In this document: positions 21,985-30,863 of the stretch, piece by piece
How positions within the stretch are numbered: position 1 is the first letter of the stretch
Layout: every line of letters begins with the position of its first letter
NCBI RefSeq assembly: GCF_001428545.1
Contig: NZ_LMHZ01000056.1
Span: 108,894 to 172,893, forward strand
Reading direction: 5' to 3'
Length of the DNA stretch: 64,000 bases
Source of the DNA: Noviherbaspirillum sp. Root189
Lineage (GTDB): Bacteria; Pseudomonadota; Gammaproteobacteria; Burkholderiales; Burkholderiaceae_D
Notes under the pieces: generated by a model
The model's input: the letters and a program-made list of their open reading frames with translations, nothing else
Database searches by the model: none
Told to the model about the DNA's origin: nothing
Position numbers and translations under genes: made by a program

Positions 21985-22590
21985 ATGACGATGAAACTCA
22001 CTACAATCACGGCAACACTGGCCTTTGTTTTTGCCGGCGCAGCGCAGGCACAGGCGCCGTCAAGTGGCGCATCTGGTCAACAATCGCCGAAGGACCAGGC
22101 AGAGCAACAACACAAGGCCGCCATGGAAAAATGCAACAGCATGAAAGACAACGCCAAGGATATCTGCAAGGCCGAAGCCGACGGGCAGCAAAAGGTTGCA
22201 GAGGCTCAAGCGAAAGTGACTGAGCGCGACACACCGAAAAACCGTCTGGAGCTTGAACAGGCAAAGGCTGAAGCGCAGTATAAAGTAGCGAAGGAAAAAT
22301 GCGACGACCAGGTTGGCGACGCAAAAAAAGCTTGCCAGAATGAAGCGAAAGCAACGCAGGATCTTGCAATCGCGCAAGCGAAAAAACAGGCGCAAGCAAA
22401 ACCCGCGACTAGCAGCGGCAGCAGCGGAACAACAGGCACCTCGGCCGCCGGCACGAGCACACCGACTCCCGCAGCCCAACCGGCGACTCCACCATCAGCT
22501 GATGCACAGCCGGCACCCGGTGCGCCAGCTACACCGCCAGCGCAACCTGCCGCCGCCCCAGCGGCCCAGCCGGCAACTCAGTCTCAATAA
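21985..22590 (+). CDS. Secreted helical protein with two CX10C repeats and Pro/Ala tail
   Basis: This 201-residue protein has a signal peptide (about 1-23, cut near AQA-QA). The body is a lysine/alanine/glutamate coiled coil holding two copies of a unit of the form KC-x10-C-x-E-A (about residues 50 and 110), which could form helical hairpins with disulfides. The last 60 residues are Pro, Ala, Thr and Gln rich and disordered. Similar proteins are common in Burkholderiales without known function. An ATG follows a GGAG site. Confidence 0.65.
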   Translation: MTMKLTTITATLAFVFAGAAQAQAPSSGASGQQSPKDQAEQQHKAAMEKCNSMKDNAKDICKAEADGQQKVAEAQAKVTERDTPKNRLELEQAKAEAQYKVAKEKCDDQVGDAKKACQNEAKATQDLAIAQAKKQAQAKPATSSGSSGTTGTSAAGTSTPTPAAQPATPPSADAQPAPGAPATPPAQPAAAPAAQPATQSQ

Positions 22591-22631
22591 GACTGCCGCA
22601 GTCACTGCGTCGACAAGTGCAAGGCAAGTGC

Positions 22632-22670
22632 ATCACCCAGCCTGTCATTCGAACCGGCTGGGTGATTTTT
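22632..22670 (+). terminator. Rho-independent terminator
   Basis: ATCACCCAGCC (22632-22642) pairs with GGCTGGGTGAT (22655-22665), followed by TTTTT. It ends the secreted protein gene. Confidence 0.87.
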
Positions 22671-22730
22671 ATACAGATGCAATGGCAGCGGTAATCTTGC
22701 GCTTCCACTTGAAGAAATTTCAATGTACAG

Positions 22731-22955
22731 CTAGGCAAGCGTCCGACGCGAATGTTGCCACGTGGCTTCGGGTTCGCTACGCGCACGTTCGCGTTCCCAT
22801 TGCGTACCGCATGCATTGCATACGTAGTATTCGACCCGTCCGGTCGCCGTCGCTCCAAAGTTGATCGGCGCCTCAGAATGGAGCAACAGATTGGCATGGG
22901 GCGACGTGGCGGTATTCGCACCTTCGAGCGCAAGACATTCCTTGCAAACGGACAT
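22731..22955 (-). CDS. Small zinc-ribbon protein
   Basis: This 74-residue protein has C4-xx-C7 and C46-xx-C49 (VCNACGTQWERER), a typical four-cysteine zinc ribbon. It has no membrane segment. Family and role are not recognised. Confidence 0.55.
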   Translation of the reverse strand: MSVCKECLALEGANTATSPHANLLLHSEAPINFGATATGRVEYYVCNACGTQWERERARSEPEATWQHSRRTLA

Positions 22956-23047
22956 TTGTTTATTTCTTCCTGTTTCGCGGCCTTCTTGCCATGCAAAAGC
23001 AAGCGTTTCGGGAGCGCAGTATGGGTGGCTTCAGCTTTTTCACTTTT

Positions 23048-23251
23048 TCAATGTTGTGCGGGTTTCGAGGCATGCAGATCGATGGGGATGATTTCGAAAC
23101 CGCCATCGTAATAGCCACGGCTCTCGGCCGTTTCGCGGGCTTCTTCAACACTGGAAAATCGGCCCGCCTGGGTTTCATCGTCAGTCAGCGATAAATCACC
23201 AGCGAAGGGATAGAGATAGCCGTCCGGGGTTTTTATGATGTATTCATGCAT
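23048..23251 (-). CDS. Small unknown protein
   Basis: This 67-residue protein starts MHEYIIKTPDGYLYPF behind an AAAGG site and has a helix SSVEEARETAESRGY. It looks like a small alpha/beta cytosolic protein. Function unknown. The longer frame to 23326 lacks a good start. Confidence 0.5.
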   Translation of the reverse strand: MHEYIIKTPDGYLYPFAGDLSLTDDETQAGRFSSVEEARETAESRGYYDGGFEIIPIDLHASKPAQH

Positions 23252-23419
23252 GGCAACGCCTTTCGGGACATGGTGAAACCGGGAGACCGGCATCACGCAA
23301 GAAGCGGAGCCGTGCCCGGTTTTCATTGGTCAGTCTCGGCCTGCCAATAGTTCCGGTATCTAAAGTGACACCCTGGTTGGTCTTCCTGTACGCCGGTCGC
23401 CTGATTGCTTTGACGGGAC

Positions 23420-24565
23420 TTAATAGGTCCCGGGAAGCAGGATGCCCTTGTCGACCTTGCGGACATCAGTGAGTCCGCAAAACGCCATGGTCAGGTCCAA
23501 TTCCTTTTGAATGATCTCCAGGCACTTAGCGACACCCTCTTCTCCCATGGCGCCAAGGCCGAACAGGAATGCGCGGCCGATATAAACACCTTTTGCTCCA
23601 AGGGCAAGGGCCTTGATCACATCCTGACCCGAACGGATGCCGCCGTCCATGTGGACTTCGATCTTGTCGCCAACGGCCTCGACGATACGCGGCAATGCCC
23701 AGATTGATGAAGGCGCACCATCCAGCTGTCGCCCTCCGTGATTGGAGACGATCAGTGCATCGGCGCCGCTCGCGGCGGCAAGGCGCGCGTCTTCTTCATC
23801 CATGATGCCCTTGATGATGAGCTTGCCGCCCCACTGGTCCTTGATCCATTTCACGTCATCCCATGACAGGCGCGGATCGAACTGCTGCGCGGTCCACGAT
23901 GAGAGAGACGACATGTCCGACACATCGCTTGCGTGGCCGACGATGTTGCCGAACGAGCGACGCGAGGTGCCGAGCATGCCCAGGCACCACCGCGGTTTGG
24001 TCACCATGTTGAGGATGTTTGGAATGGTCAGCCGCGGCGGTGCCGACAAACCGTTGATCAGATCCTTGTGCCGCTGGCCCAGCACCTGCAGGTCCAGTGT
24101 CAGCACGAGCGCCGAGCAGTTCGCGGCTTTGGCGCGAGCAATCAGGCGCTTGATGAATTCGCGGTCGCGCATGACGTAAAGCTGGAACCAGAACGGCTTG
24201 CTGGTATTGGCCGCGATGTCTTCGATCGAGCAGATGCTCATCGTCGACAACGTGAACGGCACGCCGAATTTTTCGGCCGCCTTGGCCGCCAGGATCTCGC
24301 CGTCCGCATGTTGCATGCCGGTCAGTCCGGTCGGCGCCAGCGCCACAGGCATGGCCGCCTCCTGACCGGCCATGGTAGTGCGCAGCGTACGGTTTTCCAT
24401 ATTGACCGCGACGCGCTGGCGGAATTTGATGCGTTCGAAATCCGAGCTATTGGCACGATAAGTCGATTCGGTCCATGACCCGGAATCGGCGTAATCGTAA
24501 AACATTCGCGGTACGCGCTTTTGCGCGAGACGGCGCAGGTCTTCGATGGTGGTAATGACAGGCAT
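23420..24565 (-). CDS. lldD: FMN-dependent L-lactate dehydrogenase
   Basis: This 381-residue protein belongs to the FMN-dependent alpha-hydroxy acid dehydrogenases. It begins with the family opening ITTIEDLRRLAQKRVPRMFYDYADSG, holds LAPTGLTGM near the flavin, and the catalytic SNHGGRQLDGAPSS (base His, Arg binding the carboxylate), then HMDGGIRSGQDVIKALALGA for the FMN phosphate. It oxidises L-lactate (or a related 2-hydroxy acid) to pyruvate at the inner membrane, feeding the quinone pool. Full length. No lldP or lldR neighbours are present. Confidence 0.88.
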   Translation of the reverse strand: MPVITTIEDLRRLAQKRVPRMFYDYADSGSWTESTYRANSSDFERIKFRQRVAVNMENRTLRTTMAGQEAAMPVALAPTGLTGMQHADGEILAAKAAEKFGVPFTLSTMSICSIEDIAANTSKPFWFQLYVMRDREFIKRLIARAKAANCSALVLTLDLQVLGQRHKDLINGLSAPPRLTIPNILNMVTKPRWCLGMLGTSRRSFGNIVGHASDVSDMSSLSSWTAQQFDPRLSWDDVKWIKDQWGGKLIIKGIMDEEDARLAAASGADALIVSNHGGRQLDGAPSSIWALPRIVEAVGDKIEVHMDGGIRSGQDVIKALALGAKGVYIGRAFLFGLGAMGEEGVAKCLEIIQKELDLTMAFCGLTDVRKVDKGILLPGTY

Positions 24566-24704
24566 TGGGGCAACTCCTCACTGAGATGAGCAAGTGTAAT
24601 CCAGGCAACCACATTCAGGCATGCGGACGGTGCTTGAAATTAATTCACTTCAGCGCAAAACGCTTCATGTCCCCCATCTCAAGCCCGCTCCCGCCAAGAC
24701 AGCC

Positions 24705-24748
24705 TATGCGGTCTATGCGGTCTATGTGGTCAATGTGGCTAATGCGGG
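24705..24748 (+). repeat. Short tandem repeat at the end of the xdhC-like gene
   Basis: The 9-mer TATGCGGTC and variants (TATGTGGTC, AATGTGGCT, AATGCGGGC) are repeated about five times in a row. It reaches into the last codons of the leftward XdhC-like gene. Confidence 0.55.
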
Positions 24749-25770
24749 CCCGGAATCGTACAGGCGTCCGCGCCGGGCGGCGTCTGCAGTATCGACTTGG
24801 CTTCAGCGACCCGGACACCATGAGGAAGATCGATGCCGTTTTTTGCCGCCGTCAGTTCAGCCAGGATGGACACGGCAATTTCGGCCGGTGTCTTGCTGCC
24901 GATGTAGATGCCGATCGGACCGTGCAGGCGCGCAAGCTGGGTATCGTCGAGATCAAACAGCTTAAGCCGTTCTCTCCGTTTGGCATTGTTGGCGCGTGAC
25001 CCGATGGCGCCGACATAAAATGCGTCTGACTTCAGGGCTTCCATTAAGGCCAGATCATCCAGTTTGGGATCGTGGGTCAAGGCAACCACCGCACTCCGGC
25101 TGTCCGGACGCATGGAGATCACGACGTCATCCGGCATATCGTGTACCAAACTTACCCCCGGCACCGACCATCCTTGTCGATATTCTTCCCGCGGATCACA
25201 GACTGTAACTTGATACTCCATACCGACCGCGATCTGCGCAAGAAATCTGGAAAGTTGGCCGGCCCCAATAATCAGCAGGCGCCAGCGCGGTCCATGAACG
25301 GTCGTCAGGACGGTGTCCGAGACTTGCATTGTCATAGCGGGACGCGCCTCGCTGTACACCACCGCACCGGTGTGGAGATCCAGCCGACGGGCGACCAACT
25401 GCTGTGCGGCAAGGCGATCCAGCAATTCGGGAATCCGGCTTTGGACCGACAGCGGTTCGATCGCCAGTTGTATGGTCCCGCCACACGGCAAGCCGAATCG
25501 ATGCGCTTCCTCTGCCGTAATGCCATAGGTCACCATCTCCGGGTGTTCACGAACAATTCCGTGGCGCCGGACATGCTCGATCAGGTCGTCTTCGATGCAG
25601 CCGCCGGAAACGGAGCCGACGACCATGCCGTCATCCCTTATCGCCAGCATCGCGCCTTCCGGCCGTGGGCTGGAACCCCAGGTGCGGATAACGGTGACAA
25701 GCTCGCAGCGGTGGCCGGCCTTGAGCCAGTCATCGCAGCTTTTGAGTACTTCCAGGTCGATGCTGTCCAT
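24739..25770 (-). CDS. XdhC-family molybdenum enzyme maturation factor
   Basis: This 343-residue protein has an N-terminal XdhC/CoxI domain (VTVIRTWGSSPRPEGAML, SVSGGCIEDDLIE, CGGTIQLAIEPL) and a C-terminal Rossmann domain (LLIIGAGQLSRFLAQIA, then ALTHDPKLDD and YVGAIGSRANNAKRRERL). Such proteins bind the molybdenum cofactor, help its sulfuration and hand it to hydroxylases. It follows the large subunit gene by 7 bp, so it surely serves the enzyme encoded upstream. Confidence 0.88.
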   Translation of the reverse strand: MDSIDLEVLKSCDDWLKAGHRCELVTVIRTWGSSPRPEGAMLAIRDDGMVVGSVSGGCIEDDLIEHVRRHGIVREHPEMVTYGITAEEAHRFGLPCGGTIQLAIEPLSVQSRIPELLDRLAAQQLVARRLDLHTGAVVYSEARPAMTMQVSDTVLTTVHGPRWRLLIIGAGQLSRFLAQIAVGMEYQVTVCDPREEYRQGWSVPGVSLVHDMPDDVVISMRPDSRSAVVALTHDPKLDDLALMEALKSDAFYVGAIGSRANNAKRRERLKLFDLDDTQLARLHGPIGIYIGSKTPAEIAVSILAELTAAKNGIDLPHGVRVAEAKSILQTPPGADACTIPGPH

Positions 25771-25777
25771 GCGTGCC

Positions 25778-28015
25778 TTAGGCTGTTTTGGTACCTGCGT
25801 TCAACTCAAAGGGCAGCTTGCGCAAGCGCTTGCCGCTCAGTTTGGCGACGGCATTGGCGAAGGCTGGCGCCAGCGGTGGAAGCCCCGGTTCCCCCATTCC
25901 TGTCGGCGCATCGCCGGACGGCACGATATGCACTGCGATCTGCGGCATGTCGGGCATGCGGGCCACCGTATAGTCGCTGAAATTCTGTTGCTGGACGACG
26001 CCATCCTTAAGCGTGATCGCCGCACCTGGCAAGGTCGTGCCCAAGGCCATCAGCGCCGCGCCCTGGACCTGCGCTTCGATCGACAATGGGTTGACTGCCT
26101 GATTGCAGTGGACCGCTGCCGTAACCTTGTGCAGCTTCGGCACACCCTTCTCAATCGACGCTTCGACTACATAGGCAACCACGCTCTGGAATGACTCGTG
26201 CAGCGCCACGCCCCAGGCTCTGCCCTTGGGCAAGCTTATCTTGCCATAGCCGGACTGGACGACAGCAAGATCCAGCGCGGCCAGGTGACGCGGATGCTTG
26301 TCTCCGATCAGCTTTTTGCGGTAGGCGACCGGGTCCACGTTAGCAATCTGTGCCGCTTCATCGATCAGGGTTTCCATCACGAAGGCGGTATGGGTAGAAC
26401 CGACAGAACGCCACCAGAGCACCGGCACGTTGGCCTTGGCATTGTGAACCGATAGCCTGAGCGGCACCTCGTAGGGTTCTCCCATGCCTTCAACCATGGT
26501 AGCGTCGACACCGTTCTTGACCATGAAGGGTTCGAACGGTGTCCCGGTCAGAATGGATTGCCCGACGATGGTGTGATTCCAGGCGAGGATATTGCCCTTC
26601 GCATCAAGCCCGATCTCGGCACGATGGACATGGGCTGGCCGATAGTAACCACCCTTGATATCGTCCTCGCGACTCCAGATCAGCTTGACCGGGCCTGCTT
26701 TACCTGTAGCGTGATAAGCCTTGGCCACATTGACCGCTTCGACAATGTAGTCCGAGGTCGGCACCGCGCGACGCCCGAAACCGCCGCCGGCCATCATGGT
26801 ATTGAGCGTGACCTGCTCGGGTTTGAGTCCCGCAGTCTTCGCAATGGCACCCTGGTCGACGGTCTGGAACTGTGACCCTGCCCACACCGTGCACGAGTCG
26901 GCCTTGAGGTCGACCACGCAGTTCAACGGCTCCATCGGCGCATGCGCAAGATAAGGAAACTCGAATTCCGCCGTGATTTTCTTTGGCGCTCTGGCCAGTC
27001 TGGATATGTCGGCATCCCTGGCGACGATGCCGGGTTTCTTCGCGAGCTCTCGATAGGTGGCAAATTGCTTGTCGCTGCTGACCTTTTCGACTGAGGACGT
27101 ATCCCACTCCAGCCCAAGCGCTTCGCGTCCCTGCTTCGCCGGCCAGTAGCCGTCCGCGATCACGGCGATCCCCGTCCCGCCGCGATCAGTCGGTACTTCG
27201 AGCACATCGACGACGCCCTTGATCGCCCTCGCCTTCATCGCATCAAATTTAGCTATCCTTGCACCGAACACCGGCGGCCGTGCGACGACTGCGACCTTCA
27301 TGCCAGGAACGTTGGCGTCGATACCGAATTGCTGTTTGCCGCTCGATTTTTCCCGGGCATCGAGACGCGGCGTCGGTTTGCCGATGATCCGGAAGTCCCT
27401 GGGATCCTTCAGGCTGACTTTTCCCGGCACAGGCAGCTTCATCGCCGATTCGGCGAGCTCGCCGTAACTAGCCTTGCGGTCACCCGGCCCGTACACCATG
27501 CCCTTGTCCGTCCGGCATTGATCGGGGGTGACATGCCATTGTTGCGCGGCTGCGGCCACCAGCATGGCGCGCGCCCGAGCACCAATTTCACGGTACTGCA
27601 CAAACGAGTTCTTGACCGAATTGGAGCCGCCTGTCATCTGCATGCCGAAAGCCGGGTCCTTATAGGCGCTGCCGGCTGGTGCGAGCGTGGCTTGCATGGC
27701 TGTCCAGTCCGCATCGAGTTCTTCGGCAATCAGCATCGGCAGGCTGGTATGCACGCCCTGGCCAAATTCCAGCCGGTTGATTGATACCGTCACCGTGTTG
27801 TCAGGAGCAATCCGCAAAAAAGCATTGGGCGCCGAGACTGGCTTGTCCGGCTGGGCCAGCGCGACGCGACCAGCGCCTGGCACAAAAAAGCCGAGCACCA
27901 GCCCGCCGCCGACAGCACCCGTCGCCTTCAGGAAGCCGCGCCGCGACATGCCGCCCTGTCCATTGAGCGTGGCGGGTTCCGGTGCAGCTTGTGTATTCAT
28001 CCATTCGGTGCGCAT
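25778..28015 (-). CDS. Molybdenum hydroxylase large subunit (isoquinoline 1-oxidoreductase beta type), Tat-exported
   Basis: This 745-residue protein has a twin-arginine signal SRRGFLKATGAVGGGLVLG near residue 24 and the fold of the xanthine dehydrogenase family Mo subunit, in the single-chain order of IorB-like aldehyde or N-heterocycle oxidoreductases. The conserved GMGEPGLPPLAPA near the C-terminus carries the active-site glutamate; MAGGGFGRRAVP near 410 contacts the cofactor. It acts in the periplasm on an unknown aldehyde or aromatic heterocycle. An internal Met at residue 6 is another possible start. Confidence 0.87.
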   Translation of the reverse strand: MRTEWMNTQAAPEPATLNGQGGMSRRGFLKATGAVGGGLVLGFFVPGAGRVALAQPDKPVSAPNAFLRIAPDNTVTVSINRLEFGQGVHTSLPMLIAEELDADWTAMQATLAPAGSAYKDPAFGMQMTGGSNSVKNSFVQYREIGARARAMLVAAAAQQWHVTPDQCRTDKGMVYGPGDRKASYGELAESAMKLPVPGKVSLKDPRDFRIIGKPTPRLDAREKSSGKQQFGIDANVPGMKVAVVARPPVFGARIAKFDAMKARAIKGVVDVLEVPTDRGGTGIAVIADGYWPAKQGREALGLEWDTSSVEKVSSDKQFATYRELAKKPGIVARDADISRLARAPKKITAEFEFPYLAHAPMEPLNCVVDLKADSCTVWAGSQFQTVDQGAIAKTAGLKPEQVTLNTMMAGGGFGRRAVPTSDYIVEAVNVAKAYHATGKAGPVKLIWSREDDIKGGYYRPAHVHRAEIGLDAKGNILAWNHTIVGQSILTGTPFEPFMVKNGVDATMVEGMGEPYEVPLRLSVHNAKANVPVLWWRSVGSTHTAFVMETLIDEAAQIANVDPVAYRKKLIGDKHPRHLAALDLAVVQSGYGKISLPKGRAWGVALHESFQSVVAYVVEASIEKGVPKLHKVTAAVHCNQAVNPLSIEAQVQGAALMALGTTLPGAAITLKDGVVQQQNFSDYTVARMPDMPQIAVHIVPSGDAPTGMGEPGLPPLAPAFANAVAKLSGKRLRKLPFELNAGTKTA

Positions 28016-28025
28016 GGCATTTTCC

Positions 28026-28484
28026 TCAGGCGAGAGTTTTAGAGGCGTCTTTGATAGCGGCGCGAATGCGTTGGTAGGTACCGCACCGGCAGATGTTGCC
28101 GCTCATCGCGGCATCGATATCCGCATCGGTCGGATTTGTTTTGACCCTGAGCAGGGCCGTCGCACTCATCACCTGCCCGCTCTGGCAATACCCGCATTGA
28201 GGAACGTCATGCTTGACCCAGGCGTCCTGAACGGCCTTGCCGACCTTGTCGTTTTCCATGGCTTCGATGGTGGTGATTTTTTGTCCGACAGCGGCCGAGA
28301 TCGGCATCACGCAGGAACGGGTTGCCTCGCCGTTGAGATGCACGGTGCAAGCCCCGCACAGTGCGGCGCCACAGCCGAACTTGGTACCGGTCATGTTGAG
28401 GTTATCTCGCAACGCCCACAAGATGGGTGTGGTGGGATCAGCATCGACTTGCACGTCGCGGCCGTTGATATTCAATGTGATCAT
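28026..28484 (-). CDS. 2Fe-2S subunit of molybdenum hydroxylase (IorA-like)
   Basis: This 152-residue protein has a plant-type ferredoxin motif [16 protein letters not shown] with a later Cys, and a C-terminal four-helix domain with [10 protein letters not shown] and CRCGTYQRI for the second cluster. It passes electrons from the molybdenum centre. It lies 10 bp upstream of the large subunit gene and opens the three-gene operon. Confidence 0.9.
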   Translation of the reverse strand: MITLNINGRDVQVDADPTTPILWALRDNLNMTGTKFGCGAALCGACTVHLNGEATRSCVMPISAAVGQKITTIEAMENDKVGKAVQDAWVKHDVPQCGYCQSGQVMSATALLRVKTNPTDADIDAAMSGNICRCGTYQRIRAAIKDASKTLA

Positions 28485-28602
28485 TGTTCTGCTCCAATGG
28501 ATGGCGTTGCGGTGAGGAGAATATAGACGAAATTTTATGAATGCGCAGAACCTCCCGAACGGCGCTCGATGGTGCGGATCGCGCGCCCGGTCTGCTCACG
28601 CA

Positions 28603-28634
28603 CAGTGATGCCGCAGTGATGCCGCAGTGATGCA
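28603..28634 (+). repeat. 11-bp tandem repeat
   Basis: CAGTGATGCCG is repeated nearly three times (28603, 28614, 28625) in the upstream region of the Mo-hydroxylase operon. It may vary between strains. Confidence 0.65.
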
Positions 28635-28717
28635 TCAGAGAACTTTTGCTACAAGGGAACAACTTTTAACTTTGCCGGTCTAGGGTGATATATCGGTTTT
28701 ATGGAAAGTGATTGAAC

Positions 28718-28915
28718 ATGATGCTGGACGAACAACACAGTGAAGAGTTGCGTGCCCTTCGCAACCTGGAACGCACCGTGCGCGCTTACAGCGTCACGAC
28801 CCATATGGTTTCACAACAGCGACGGCAGGAAATGCTCGCTGCCGCGTTGCGCGAAGTCGTGGAAGCACGCAAAACAGCGATTCGACGCTCGCGTCGCGTA
28901 CCTCTCAAGGATTAA
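28718..28915 (+). CDS. Small basic helical protein
   Basis: This 65-residue protein is predicted all-helical, acidic at the start and strongly basic at the end (RKTAIRRSRRVPLKD). GGAAAG lies before the start. It has no known relative that I can name. Function unknown. Confidence 0.5.
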   Translation: MMLDEQHSEELRALRNLERTVRAYSVTTHMVSQQRRQEMLAAALREVVEARKTAIRRSRRVPLKD

Positions 28916-29318
28916 GCCATTGCCAACTCATCGGCAACTGAGGGCCATCACTATTTATCATCAGCAGATTCTTATGCAACAGCCTTTCGACTGCTCCAGG
29001 AGGTTATCGTCCTTGGCGTGAAAGGCTTTTGCACCTCTACCGGCTCAACGAGCCTAAGCCATTAACCAGCAGATAGATTGCCGTGCGCAACGCCGGTCAT
29101 TCCATTTTTCTGTTTGTATTTTCTTCTCCATTTTCCGTCCTTAACAGGCTGACCGCGCTAGCGGGATCGGCTGGGCCTGTGCATAAGCACAACTGAATTT
29201 TTCATCTTCGTACAGCAAGCCTGTCAAGAAGATCGACACCCATTGCCCGTTGTCAAAAGCCTCATGTGTAGAAATGGCAACATGGTGGCCGTTACGGTAC
29301 TTGGTAAACACACACTCA
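28916..29318. other. Non-coding stretch before opgG
   Basis: About 400 bp with no convincing gene. The frames in it lack ribosome sites and typical codon use. It should hold the opgGH promoter; I could not pick one with good -35 and -10 boxes. Confidence 0.5.
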
Positions 29319-30863
29319 ATGCTTTTGAATCTGTTTCATACTCTTGCTGCGCCGCGCCGGCTTCTTGCCGCTACGGCAGCAATTGCCGTTTTTGCACTAC
29401 CGGCGCAAGGCGCGTTGGCCTTCGGTTTTGCGGATGTCGCCGCCAAAGCGAAAACCCTGGCGGCGGCTTCCTATGTCAAGCCGCCGAAGAACCTGCCCAA
29501 AAGCCTGGAAACCCTGACTTACGATCAGTATCGCGATATCCGCTTCAATCCCGAAAAATCACACTGGCGCAGTGCCAAACTGCCGTTCGAACTGGCGTTC
29601 TTCCATCAGGGTTTGTTTTTTGAGAGTCCCGTCCGGATCAATGAGATCAGCAACAAGACGGTGCACGAAATCCGCTTTGACCCCATGCTCTTCAATTACG
29701 GCAAGAACGATCTCAATCCCAAGGAGTTAACCAACCTCGGTTTTGCCGGCTTTCGGGTGCACTATCCGATCAATACCAATAAATACAAGGACGAAGTGCT
29801 CGTTTTTCTGGGCGCCAGCTATTTCCGGGCGATTGGCAAGGGTCAGTTATACGGCTTGTCGGCACGCGGACTGGCCATCGACACTGCGTTGACCTCCGGA
29901 GAAGAGTTTCCCCAGTTCGTTGAATTCTGGGTCGAGCGCCCGGAACCGAAGGCGAAACAGCTCACGATTTATGCGCTTTTGGATTCTCGACGGGTCACAG
30001 GCGCCTATCAGTTCGTCGTCAAACCCGGCACAGATACCGTGGTCGACGTGAAAGCCGAATTATTCCTGCGCGAAAACGTTTCCAAATTGGGCATCGCGCC
30101 ACTCACCAGCATGTTTTTCTTTGGTGAGAACCACCGTCCCAACATAGATGACCACCGTCCGGAAGTGCACGACTCCGACGGACTGTCTGTGCAATCGGGT
30201 ACCGGTGAATGGATCTGGCGGCCGCTGGTTAACCCGAAACGGCTGCTGATTACTTCATTTGCGGTTAACAATCCGCAAGGCTTTGGATTAATGCAACGAG
30301 ATCGGGAATTTTCCAGCTACGAAGACCTCGAAGCACATTATCAACGTCGTCCCAGTGCATGGATAGAGCCGCGGGGCAACTGGGGGCCGGGACGTGTTGA
30401 ACTGGTGCAGATTCCGACGCCGGACGAAACCAATGACAACGTCGTCGCGTATTGGGTACCGGACGTACCGCCCAAACCAGGTGCGGCACTTGACCTTGCG
30501 TACCGGATGTACTGGCAGAAGGATGCCGACAAGCGCCCGCCACTTGCCTGGGTGGCGCAAACACGGCGCGGTCACGGCTACCTGAGGAAGCCGGACGACA
30601 GCATTGCTTTGTTCATTGATTTTGAGGGTCCGGCACTGAAAAAGCTGGAGGACGGCACCAAGCCGGAAGCATCGATCACGGTCGATGGCAACGCCAAGGT
30701 GCTGGAAACAAATACGTATTTCAATGATATGACCGGTGGCTGGCGAACCGCCATCCGCTTCAAGCGCAACGATGATAAGAAACCCGTGGAATTGCGCGGT
30801 TTCCTTCGAAACAACAACACAACCTTGTCAGAGACGTGGAGCTACATTCTTCCGCCCGATTAA
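29319..30863 (+). CDS. opgG: Glucan biosynthesis protein G
   Basis: This 514-residue periplasmic protein is OpgG/MdoG: signal peptide in the first about 33 residues (ending ALA), then [38 protein letters not shown], and FFHQGLFF, all family hallmarks. It is needed to branch or shape the beta-1,2-glucan backbone of osmoregulated periplasmic glucans. The start at 29319 directly begins the signal peptide; the longer frame from 29250 is less likely. opgH follows with overlap. Confidence 0.92.
   Translation: MLLNLFHTLAAPRRLLAATAAIAVFALPAQGALAFGFADVAAKAKTLAAASYVKPPKNLPKSLETLTYDQYRDIRFNPEKSHWRSAKLPFELAFFHQGLFFESPVRINEISNKTVHEIRFDPMLFNYGKNDLNPKELTNLGFAGFRVHYPINTNKYKDEVLVFLGASYFRAIGKGQLYGLSARGLAIDTALTSGEEFPQFVEFWVERPEPKAKQLTIYALLDSRRVTGAYQFVVKPGTDTVVDVKAELFLRENVSKLGIAPLTSMFFFGENHRPNIDDHRPEVHDSDGLSVQSGTGEWIWRPLVNPKRLLITSFAVNNPQGFGLMQRDREFSSYEDLEAHYQRRPSAWIEPRGNWGPGRVELVQIPTPDETNDNVVAYWVPDVPPKPGAALDLAYRMYWQKDADKRPPLAWVAQTRRGHGYLRKPDDSIALFIDFEGPALKKLEDGTKPEASITVDGNAKVLETNTYFNDMTGGWRTAIRFKRNDDKKPVELRGFLRNNNTTLSETWSYILPPD

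Noticed and set aside
25072..25980. 302-codon frame on the + strand
   Set aside because: It is antisense to the xdhC-like gene and the end of the Mo subunit gene, with no protein family features.
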